NCBI GenBank assembly: GCA_032622095.1
Contig: CP136064.1
Coordinates: 218,442,205-218,506,204, forward strand
DNA length: 64,000 nucleotides
Source: Siphonodentalium dalli
Lineage: Eukaryota; Mollusca; Scaphopoda; Gadilida; Siphonodentaliidae
Direction: 5' to 3'
Of this stretch, positions 36,362 through 46,685 are shown piece by piece. The notes beneath the pieces are model-generated. The model saw only the letters and a program-made list of their open reading frames with translations. It did not search any database and was not told the DNA's origin. Positions within the stretch are counted from its first letter, which is position 1, and each line of letters opens with the position of its first letter. Made by a program: the position numbers and the translations under genes.

Positions 36362-38660
36362 AGCTCCATGAATTCCGTTCCCAGTTCCCAGTTCCCCTAA
36401 AATTGCACCTTTCGTTACTAAATCGGATGCGTAGCCAGAGTCATGGTGGCCACCCGGGAATCCTTGTATTTTCGTGCGGTGCCACCCAGCTGGCATCTAT
36501 AGGAAAGGGACGCGACCATGCAGCCCCTTCCAATTTTTTGAAAATCGGGCTGAAGTCGTGCATGGGGTGTCAATATAGCACTTTTCGTTACTAAATCGGC
36601 TGCGTAGCCAGAGTCATGGTGGCCACCCGGGAATCCTTGTAGTTTCGTGCGGTGCCACCCAGCGGGGATCTATAGGAAAGGGACGCGACCATGCAGCCCC
36701 TTCCAAATTTTCTAAAATCGGGCTGAAGTCGTACATGGGGTGTCAAAATAGCACTTTTAGTTACTAAATCGGCTGCGTAGACAGTCATGATGGCCACACG
36801 GGAATCCTTGTATTTTCGTGCGGTGCCACCCAGTTGTCATCTATAGGACAGGGACGCGACCATATAGCCCCTTCCAATGTTTCGAAGATTGGGCTAAAGT
36901 CGTGCATGGAGCTCAAAATCGCACTTTTTGTTACTAAATCGGCTGCGTAGCCAGAACCATGGCGACCACCCGGGAATCCTTGTATTTTTGTGCGGTGCCA
37001 CCCAGCGCGCATCTATCGGACAGGGACGCGGCCATATAGCCCTTCCACTTTTTTGAAAATTGGGCTGAAGTCGTGCATGCATGGAGCTAAAAATTGCATT
37101 TTTTTGTTGCTAAATCGGCTGCGTAGCCAGAACCATGGCGGCCACCCTGGAATTCCTTGCATTTTATGGGACCTAGTTTGTGATGTTTCGATGCACTATT
37201 GGTGGCACAAGAAGATTCCAAAAGGATAGACTCGTGGCAGCTACGGTTATGCCTACGCAGGCGATTTAGCAATGAGAAATGATTTTTTTCATTATTTTGA
37301 CCCCACGCACGACTTACGCCCAATTTTTGAACAACTGGACAGGCTTATGTGACTATGTTTGTGATTTTTAGATGGACTAGTGGTGGCATAAGAAGCATCC
37401 ACAAGGATACCCTCGTGGCTGCTATGTGTATGCCTACGCAGGCGATTTAGCAACGAAAAATATCTCTTTTTTCATTATTTTGACCCCACGCACGACTTAC
37501 GCCCAATTTTTGAACAGCTGGACAGGCGTATGTGAACTAGTTTGTGATTTATAGATGGACTAATTGTGGTATAAGAAGAATCCACAAGGGTAGCCCCGTG
37601 GCTGCTATGGTTATGCCAACGCAGGCGATTTAGTAACATATCCTCGCACGAATACGCACAAAACCGACCTAAATTTTAATTAGGTACTTAAAGTGATTAT
37701 TTGGTTATGAAATAAGCAGATAATGGAGTCATAGTCGTCATTTCGTGTTTTGGCGCGTGCCACAGTGAAAATACATGCTAATGAGCGTACACCTGAAAAG
37801 TTTGGTTATTATTTTTGTCATTGTCAGCACATAATTTACTTAGAATCGCCTCTATATGAGTCGATAATTTGACTAATAGGAACTCATTTTCAGCACATTG
37901 TCGACTCAAAATGAGGCGATTCTAAGCAGATTATCTACCTAAATTATTGTTTCTTCTCAGCAAATAATGTGCTGGTTTTCAGGATTAAGCAACGAACAAT
38001 GTCATATTTTTACCACACGCACGATTTACGCCCAACTGTTGAACAGCTGGACAAGTTTATATGACATATTTTGTGATTTCTAGATGGACTTGTAGCGGCA
38101 CAAGAAGAATCCACAAGGATAGCCCCGTAGCGTCTATGGTTATGCCTACGCAGGCGATTTAGCAACGAAAAATTAATTTTGGGTGGCACCGCACGAAAAT
38201 GCAAGGATTCCCGGGTGGCCGCCATGGTTCTGGCTACGCAGCCGATTTAGTAACGAAAAGTGCTATTTTGACACCCCAAGCACGCCTTCAGTCCGATTTT
38301 CGAAAATTTGGAAGGGGCTGCATGGTCGCGTCCCTTTTCTATAGATGCCCGCTGGGTGGCACCGCACAAAAATACAAGGATTCCCGGGTGGACACCATGA
38401 CTCTGGCTACGCAGCCGATTTAGTAACGAAAAGTGCTATTTTGACACCCCATGCACGACTTCAGCCCAATTTTCGAAAATTTGGAAGGGGCTGCATGGTC
38501 GCGTCCCTTTCATATAGATCCCCGCTGTGTGGCACCGCACGAAAATACAAGGATTCCCGGGTGGTCTCCATGACTCTGGCTACGCAGCCGATTTAGTAAA
38601 CGAAAAGTGCAATTTTAGGAGAATAGGGAACTGGGAACTGGGAACGGAATTCATGGAGCT
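36362..38660. mobile_element. 2.3-kb foldback element with 173-bp tandem arms
   Basis: Ends AGCTCCATGAATTCC and the exact complement, then CAGTTCCCAGTTCCC and its complement. Flanks CCTGTCACA (left) and CGTGTCACA (right) form an 8-of-9 target duplication, as in Mutator-like or Drosophila FB elements. The left arm has five tandem units of about 173 bp (landmark TTACTAAATCGG at 36415, 36588, 36761, 36931, 37107); the right arm has inverted units at 38182-38625. The middle is a second tandem repeat of about 182 bp (TTATGCCTACGCAGGCGA at about 37247, 37429 and 37611), all in one orientation. Repeating open frames in the arms follow from the unit length and are not genes. Confidence 0.85.
37636..37984 (+). 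mobile_element. Q-type element inserted in the foldback element
   Basis: The 182-bp repeat is broken at GCGATTTAG (37635) and resumes at GCAACGAAC (about 37988). The insert carries the Q hallmarks CATATCCTCGCACG, an inner hairpin near 37866-37912 and AATAATGTGCTGG. This gives clean outer limits for a Q element of about 350 bp. Confidence 0.7.
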
Positions 38661-39502
38661 CGTGTCACAACATATCCTCGCGCAAATACGCACATAATCG
38701 GCCCATAATGTGAAATAAGTACATAATATGATTATTTAATTGTAAAATAAGCAGATAATAGATCATATCGTTATCTGGTTCTATGGCGCGGGCCACATTG
38801 AAAACACATGTTAAAGAGCTTACACTTGAAAGTCGTAAGTTGGCTTATTTGTGTCATTTTCCGCACACAATCTGTTTACAATCGACTCATTGTCAGTCGA
38901 TAATGTGACTATGCTCTCATTTTTAGCACATTATCGAGTCAAAATGAGGCGATTCTAAGCAGATTATCTACCTAAAAAATATTTATTATAAGCAGATAAT
39001 GTGCCCGTTTTATTTTGGGAACAGGCTGTTTAAAACAGTACAATATGGGACTATTTACATACGAAATAAGCCCATATTGGCATTATTTAATCTAACCTTT
39101 TTCCATCAACACGACTTACCAAAGCTACGCTCTTTGTATGGTGTTCTCACTGTGGCTCGCGCCAATCAACGGAATAAGGGTTTAAGCTTAATATGTGCTT
39201 ATTTCAGAATCAGATTATGGGCTTATTTTCTCAAGAACAGGCTGAAAAATAACACGAATAAACCAACACAAGACTTTCCATGTACATTTCATCCTCGTGA
39301 AAATAAGCACATAACGGTTTTATTTTAATGTGCGAAATAAGCTCATATTGGCGTTATTTAATATAAGCTTTATATATGGACCTAAAACGCGGTTTTTTTA
39401 AACAGTCCAATATGGGACTATTTTCGTACGAAATAAACCCATATTATTATTATTAATCTAGCTTTTTTCATCGACATGACCAATATCAGATGCACACTCT
39501 TT
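38661..39502. repeat. Foldback-clan Q copy then P left half
   Basis: Q text from CATATCCTCGCGCAAATA to GCAGATAATGTGC near 39003, then P text. A P copy starting at about 39290 is interrupted at 39503 and resumes at 46274. Confidence 0.75.
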
Positions 39503-42411
39503 TGCCGGATTCGTCATCTCAGGTTTAAACCTCCGAGTTTAAACCTGGTTTAAACCTACATTGCCGTCCAGCCAAACCGGGTCTAAGTGGGCGTTTTTGT
39601 CGTTCAGTTTCCAGCTAATTGACAACTCGATTCGGTGATATGAGCAAGCAGTCAAACTACCCTCTTACCAATCGGACCAAAAGACAAGCCGATATAATGG
39701 TTATTGACATGTCATAAATTATCCCGAACACGTGCACGCTCATTGGATTTATTCATTGAAAAATTAGTATCGCTCACGGACCATTAATCCTATCTCTTTG
39801 TGGGTTTAAATCATCTGACAAAGGGCATGTCTATCAGCACGAGTTTCACGCGCTATTTATATCACTTTGTTTGTGATATATTTTCTACACGATGCTTTAC
39901 CCGCAAAGACAAACTTTGGTGTATTTACATTTATATTTGTATATATTAAAGGGTATAGGAGCTGTATATATGTCCGTTTGTCTGTTCGCAACTGTTCTAA
40001 AACTGATTTGAAAATAAGTAAATTTAATTTAAAAAAAAATTGTGCTGTTAAATTGAGTAAGGAGTTGTATCTAACAAGGAACAATATTTAAAATTTATAT
40101 TAATATTTGTTTGTTTTAAATTTAATTAAATATTTTTTTAAATTAAAATGTTCAAATGATCAAAATGTGCGCAAATTTGACACAGGCTCCTCTGAAACTG
40201 AATAAAGGCTCCATAATCGAGTCAATACTGGACCAAGAAGTCTGTCAAGTAAAAGCAATTTGCTTATGAGTGCACACCAGAAGCGGCATCTGAACTGTTT
40301 GAAGTGGGCAACCATATTACATGCGTTGCTTTTTTTCAATGTAATAAATTTTCCGTCGTGCAGAAAATCAAAAAGTTCCCAGGTTTTGAGCTGGTGGAAT
40401 ATTATGGGAATTTATGGGCGGAGCCAGAGTAGAGCTTTGTGGCATGATCTACATCAAAATATGACTCACATAGCGATATAAGTTTAGGATTGCAAATTAT
40501 GTGTATAGCATATCTGGTCATGCAGTAGCATGGTTTTGGTGTAAAAATTAAAGCATTGAACCATTCAAATGAATTCGTAGAAAACACCAGCAGTCAGATG
40601 CTCGTAGCCCGTTTATATATAACCATGGGTATATGCGAGAAATACACAATGAAACACACACTCCACAGTTTGGATCGATAAGCATTGCCCTGTGTATTTT
40701 CATGTTGCCTGTTTTGACAATCGGTCTTCCGTATCATTTCTAAAACACAATTATCGTCCAACTTGCAGCACGACGTTACCGTGTGATTGCAACGGAAGCG
40801 TTTTCATTCAGAGTATGGTCAATATATTGCCGCCGGTGCAGTGTATTATCGGAGAGAAAACAAATAGGCCTATTTTTATAAGTCGCGATGGGCACCCCTG
40901 GTTGAGTCTGGGATATTTGGCACTCGGGACTTGGCTAGAGGGTTTTTGTTGGGGTGGTCTCCACCTTGGAATTTCCAACTGCCGCGGGCCCACCCCATTG
41001 AACCACATCAAACTCACAAGTTTGCGTAATTCAATGTGCACACCCCCCCCCCGGTGCTTTGATTTTCCCCAAATGTTCCCTCACATACTACTAGATGGTA
41101 GCCTATTCTAAATGGACCAATAGGGGGACGAAAAGGTTGGTTCGGTTCGACAAATTTACACCCCGATTAATTTGTTCTTAAATTAATTAGCAAGTAACTA
41201 CTGGCAAGGGCACAGAACACACGGGTCGGCCCATGGTCAGGCCCGATGTGAGACAATATGAACATGAAAATTAGACAATCCTAGCATCTAGACTGGCCTC
41301 AAGCTTTCCAATTCGGGGAAAGTTTTAACCTGACACTCACCCTTGAAAATTGCCATTTCAGTCAAATATTTTGCAAATAAAAGGGAAATATGCAAATGTT
41401 GGTCTAAAAACAATAAATTCGTCACTAACAAATTGTTGGAAAATCAAACTACGAGAACAATTTCAACCTAATTTTGGTGTGAATTTTCCAATTAATGTTG
41501 CATTAGGTTTGACTACATTTGGGGGGGGGGGGTTAAGACTCCTGCATAACACCCCTGTCCCTGCTTGGCACACCATGCTGAGAGCGCGGTCTTGTGTTCA
41601 CTGGAGACGAGAAATCGTCGATACTAAACTATGTTGCGTGGCACCCGGGGAGGAGTCAGGGGGCTACACCCCAACCCTGTCAGGGAAGGATAGCCACCAC
41701 CGTCGTTGATATCTTCAATGGTCAACCCGGTAGCTAAAGCCCGTCCCCTTGTTGGCGATCCTATAGCCCCTGCGTCGGGGATATCCTGGCGCCACCCCTG
41801 TTTGAAATCATATAGAAATTTTAAAGGAGAAGACCACATATGGAGCATAAATCAGGGGGAAATGAGCTCTCATAACCACAAAACTACACTAAAGATATCA
41901 CAATAAACCCAAATTGGATACAGTCGCATATAGTATATACTAGCAGGGTTACCCGGCGTTGCCCAGGTTAAAGTGAGGTGAAACCCTTTGCATACTGTGG
42001 ATATTTGGTGGGAATAGAGGATACTCTTGCTCAAAGTGTTACACGTATTCTCATAAATTGTATATCCAAATAGCATCACAAAACATTATTCTTGCACATG
42101 GAATATAATCAGTGGCCCACCTTGTCGGATCGGAGCGATTGTCATACTGTTTATCGCGATTAATCCGTCCCACTAATAAAGAAGTTTTTATTTATTTACA
42201 ACTGCGGATTTCTTTTTTCATAGTTCCAGAATTTACTGGATATCCGCTGTGAACATTCCGGTAGAAAAGCTGACACGTATATACATGAACCAGCACTATA
42301 TGAATATGCCGGTGATATATAATTATGTCTATATCATATTGGTTGATACATCGCGATATTTTTTTGGAAAATCGTTCTATTTGAGAAAATATATATTTCG
42401 AAGAAAAACGT

Positions 42412-42906
42412 GATACCACCCCTGGTCAAATGGTCCTACTAATGTGTTATGATCCAGTTGGGTCCTGCTGAATTGCTATGATGCTGTTATGGCAAACTGA
42501 TGCTGTTAATAAAAAGTACCGTTATATTTTAAATTTCTTTTCTTTTTCGCGGTTTTTCTGATAATCTGAACATATACAGGAAAAGCCATTATGATTATCA
42601 AACATACAAAAACATAGTTATTGCGAAATATTTTTAGTACTGGTTGTATTAGTTGAAAATCGAATATATAATAGCAAGATGGTTATTCGCATGCATTATC
42701 ATGCCTTTCAAAAATTTATATGTTCTTGAATGTTACATATACACACTGATTTTTTTCTCTCAAATCGCTCGGATTAGCCAAAACACCGCGAAAATTACAA
42801 CTTTAGATAAAATAACGGCATCAGTTTGCCTACCCGCATCATTGCAATTCACCATGACCACCATAATCATAGAATATTAGCAGGACCACTTGGCCTGGGG
42901 CGGATA
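42412..42906. mobile_element. Small MITE with about 35-bp TIR
   Basis: CCCCTGGTCAAATGGTCCTA on the left and the complement of CAGGCCAAGTGGTCCTGCTA on the right form imperfect inverted ends, followed inward by TAATGTGTTATGAT / TAATATTCTATGAT. Interior AT-rich, non-coding. Confidence 0.7.
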
Positions 42907-43539
42907 CTGTCAACAACCCAATTTACAACTCACTCGAGTATATCATAAATGCTGTATTACAGTCAAATGACAGTTTAAATCGGGAGTTTTGTTTTATGTA
43001 AACAAATAGAGTATGCATGAGGTCGTAATTCATCTGTTTAGAGATTTCGCAACAATTCTTATTGTACTCCCTTATGACAGCTAAGTGTGCAAATAAAGCT
43101 CTGTTCGCGTAACTTATTCCAAAAATGTAAAATCATTCGAATTTTTAATATAATATAACTGTCAATAATGATATATGTGTAAATTGGAAATTAAATAGCC
43201 TATCCTATCAACAAGGTCCGAATTATTGTGCCCGTTGTTGTGTTGTGTATACGTTGTCAGATATTTGTTGAGATATACTCTTAACCCAGACTGCACCCGC
43301 GAGAAAGACGATGAGACTCAATACCGCGATATTTAAGTGGGGAACTGCGTGAGTATGCCATGTATTTGAACAGCGCACTTTTCATTGTACATGTACATAA
43401 GACTCTTAAAGTTATTATTGTACCGTTTTATCTTTTCTTACACGTAAGGCAATCACACTAGGTGAACGTGAGAAATTATCAAGATTATCTATATTTATCA
43501 CTATTAAGAAGAACATGGGAAAATAGATGGACTTTGTTT

Positions 43540-43720
43540 TCATACAAATTATTCTGAAATATATAGGCCAGTACACTCTAATGGCATATTTCCATGAAGC
43601 TGCAAGAAAACATCAGGCACAAATGTCCCCTGATATTGTATTGCTGAAAAGCTTGCAGTCCTGAGAATATGGCGGTTTTGATGGCGATGATTGGGCTCAA
43701 CCATTACGCCCTCGATAGGG
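43540..43720 (+). repeat. Dispersed repeat, direct match to about 62575-62790
   Basis: Shared landmarks: TATTCTGAAATATA-like start, CATGAAGCTGCAAGAAAA, CCCTGATAT, GCGGT and CGCGATGAT or GGCGATGAT. Same orientation in both. The second copy has a short internal duplication of GCAAGAAAATATC. Confidence 0.6.
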
Positions 43721-44032
43721 TGTATTCCGTTAGGCTGTTTTTGTTTGCCTGACAATGAAGCTAAGGGGAAAATATCATTTAATATATACATATTCACATT
43801 GTGCGTACCGGTTAGACCGCGTTAATTGTTTTCGATATTCAGTGTGAACAATGGCTGGACCACTCATGAAAAGTTTATTGTGGTAATACAATGCAGAATA
43901 TAGCAGATAACATTGTTGAATTATGTCTAAGTTGGAATGTAGACTAAAGGTCGTGTTGCGAAGTATCGGGGGTGTATTTAATCCGATTAGTATAATTTTG
44001 GTCCGCATTTAGAGGCCTTTATGGTGTGGTGA

Positions 44033-44122
44033 ATGAGAAACATTCAGTGATAAACAATAGGTGTTGTAATAATTTGAAGGATTATATTTGTTGTAACGGA
44101 ATTCTGAGGTGGTTCATTCATG
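44033..44122 (+). repeat. Dispersed repeat, inverted match to 3322-3420
   Basis: GTGGTGAATGAGAAAC to ACGGAATTCTGAGG as in the inverted copy at 3322-3420. Confidence 0.7.
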
Positions 44123-44225
44123 AAACTTTGAAGGAATTATGAATAATTAGTTTCCAATAATCGGAAGCCATGGATGCTCTCAACCATTTAGTTGTTTTAA
44201 TAGTTATATAATTAGGCGTATTTAA

Positions 44226-45130
44226 ACCACACGATTAGAATCCTCGTATCCGGAGAAGAAAACGTATCAATCTGGTGGAAATCGGCGCTAAACATAATGT
44301 TTATAAATGTTTGTGTCTCTCTCACCCTATGTGCACCCCTGACGACTCGAATGGCCCCACTTTTGACATCATTAAACCACACAATTAGACTCAAGATATA
44401 TCATGGAGATGATTATTTATAAGTTCGGTGCTAATAGGCGACTAAACCATTTTTTATCAAATATATTGCCTACCCCACCACTATACCACCACTATACCAT
44501 CTCTCACACTAACAGCGCCAATATGGCGTCTTTAAATCACACGATTATATTCCTCGTATCATGGATAAGAAGATGTATCAATTTGGTGGAAATTGGCGCA
44601 AAAAATACACAATATATATTTGGTGCTCCTCTCCCGTTCAGTGCACCCCTGACTCGAACGCCACTTTTTGGCAGCTTTCAGCCACACCATTAGACTCCTC
44701 ATACCATGTGGATGGTTTTGTATAAGTTTGGTGGCAATCGGCGACTAAACCAATTCTTATAAAATTTAGTGCCCACCCCACAATCTCTCAAACGACAACA
44801 ATTTGGCGCCTTTAAATCAAACAATTAGATTCTTTGTATCATGGAGAAGAATGTGTATCAATTTGGTGGAAATCGGCGCTAAAATTATTTTTATCAATTT
44901 TGGTGCCCCTCTACCCTTTCGTGCATTCCTGACTCAAACGGCGCCTTGTTTGACGTATTTAAACCACACCATTATATTCGTAATATCATGGGGATTATTA
45001 TATATAAGTTTGGTGGCAATCGGCGACAAAAACATATTCTGCCCCTCCCCCTTTTCTGCCACGGACAAACAACGGCGTCATTTTAGAAAATTCTAACCCG
45101 CACCATTATCTTTCTCGTAAAAAGTTACCC
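44226..45130 (+). repeat. Alternating 145-bp tandem repeats (about 300-bp dimer)
   Basis: Units start with (C/T)CACA(C/A)(G/A/C)ATTA at about 44226, 44371, 44536, 44681, 44815, 44963 and 45100. Odd units carry TCAATCTGGTGGAAATCGGCGC-like text, even units TAAGTTTGGTGGCAATCGGCGA-like text, so the basic unit is a dimer. Confidence 0.8.
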
Positions 45131-46273
45131 CTGTTAGACCCCTTTGGTGCCATCTAGATGGTTCCCTGTGAATGTCTATAGAACACAGACAGACAGACAG
45201 ACAGACATTTGCAAATATAGATATATATATGGTATAGTTCTGTTGGCCTCTCTATATCATATAAATGATTTTTATAAAAACCCTTAAACCAACTCGACGG
45301 GCGATTTCCATGCGCTCCTGTTGCGCAAATTCTGGTATAAAAAGTGCGTCTATTTCAGTCAAAGTTCAAACAGTAAATATGACCAGACAAGACATGGAAA
45401 CCGCTAATCTCATTACCAATCTAACAACACCAGTCGAACATGATTACCTTTCAAAGCAAAAACACCGGGCACCAGGTTACGGACACCCACAGGCACACAC
45501 ACCATGGATAAATACACGGTCAAAAGAACGGCGTTTTTTGTGTACGGTTATATCTGGCATATACCCATGGTTATATATAAACGGGCTACGAGCATCTGAC
45601 TGCAGTATTTGTGATTGCCACAAGCCAAAAAAAAAAACACACAAGATAGTTGTAAAAATCATATTGAAGGAACATGTTCATATCTGAGCAAAGCTCGCGT
45701 GCGAATAAATCAACTGTGACATGATAACACCAGTCGGCAGCCGCCACTTAAGACTCGCCCTCACTCGAGATAATTTACAGCCCACCCTTTGATTGATTGT
45801 TTGACAATTATAAACCGCGATGAAGAAAAGACGGATTCGTCATCTCAAGTTTAGCCTCGGTAAATCTGGTTTAGCTGGACCGCCGAATTAGATGGTTTAG
45901 TTGCCGGTTTAAGCTTATAAAACGCAAACAAAATATCGAAATTGACAAAAACTTATCCCCACATGCATTTTTGGTGTGAGTGCTTCTCGCTTATACATTT
46001 CCAATCAAAATATGGTCGCTTTCTTAATTATTGATTTTCGCAATCAATAAAACGAGGCGGTCCGCATCAGGGAAGTACGATTAATTATCTCGACGATACA
46101 GAGACACTACTGCTAAACCACTGGTCTGGCTGGACCAGGTTTAAACCAGAGATGACGAATGCGTCACTTAGACCTGCGGTCGCGGGTTTAAACCACGGAT
46201 TTTGCTGACTCACGGCGGTTTAAACCTAGAGGTTTACGTAGACCAGGTTTAAACCTGAGATGACGAATCGGGC

Positions 46274-46685
46274 CTTTATGTTTTATATATGCGACCCTCG
46301 CGATTCAATGGCGTAATGGCTATAAGCTCACTGTGGGCTTATTTCTGAATCAAATAAGTCTATTGAATCATATGTTGATATTTATTTCCACTATGAACCT
46401 ATTTTTGTGAGGATATGTTACGATCAAAAACGGTAGATTTAATAATACCAATATGGGCTTTTTGCGTCCGGAGATAGTCCCATATTCGACTGTTTTAAAA
46501 ACTGAATTTTAAGTCCATATAGAGCGTATATTGTGATTAAATAATACCAATAGGGACTTATTTCGCTCATTAAAATAAGACCGTTGCGTGCTTATTTGTA
46601 TGGAAATCATGGTCCCATATTGGACGTTTATCTCCACACAGAGCCTATATTGATATGAGCTTATTTCGCTCATCAAATGCAATTT
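46274..46685. repeat. P copy, right half, abutting the satellite
   Basis: Continues the P copy broken at 39503 and ends near CATTAAAATAAGACCG; a further fragment GAGCTTATTTCGCTCATCAA precedes the satellite edge. Confidence 0.7.

Larger units (their letters stand above)
41887..45276. mobile_element. 3.4-kb insertion inside the 5-kb element
   Basis: Absent from the 1-2142 copy, where CACAAAACTA runs straight into GAAACCCTTAAA. It contains GGGTTACCCGGCGTTGCC near 41947 and ends with an ACAG microsatellite (45190-45208) and TATATATAG-like text, a pairing familiar from RTE-like or other widespread invertebrate repeats; I cannot name the family. No intact coding region. Confidence 0.65.
40581..45607. 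mobile_element. 5-kb TIR element nested in the previous one
   Basis: Inverted ends contain CAGTCAGATGCTCGTAGCCC and continue with TTTATATATAACCATGGGTA on each side. The empty site is preserved near 63697, where the flanks GAATTCGTAG and TTGTGATTGCC (read as complement) are adjacent. Same family as 1-2142. The open frames of about 140 codons at 40692-41111 and 45265-45687 are not kept open in the 1-2142 copy; I do not call them genes. Confidence 0.85.
39503..46273. mobile_element. TIR element inserted in a P copy; carries nested insertions
   Basis: Left end TGCCGGATTCGTCATCTC, right end complement GAGATGACGAATCGGGC, flanked by CTTT at 39499-39502 and 46274-46277 (possible 4-bp duplication). 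Internal copies of the GATTCGTCATCTC motif lie at about 45832 and 46150. An inverted partial copy at 63031-64000 shares its right end and interior but lacks 40581-45607. Net length without the nested insert is about 1.7 kb. Non-coding. Confidence 0.8.

Noticed and set aside
36197-38596. Family of similar ORFs (repeating ADLVTKSAIL)
   Set aside because: They follow the 173-bp tandem units of a foldback element, appear on opposite strands in the two arms, and the unit length is not a multiple of three.
40692-41111. 139-codon ORF as transposase or gene
   Set aside because: Low-complexity Pro runs come from a cytosine tract; the homologous copy at 1-500 is not open. No transposase motif.
45265-45687. 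140-codon ORF
   Set aside because: Spans the end of one element and its flank; the copy at 1840-2142 has stops in the frame.
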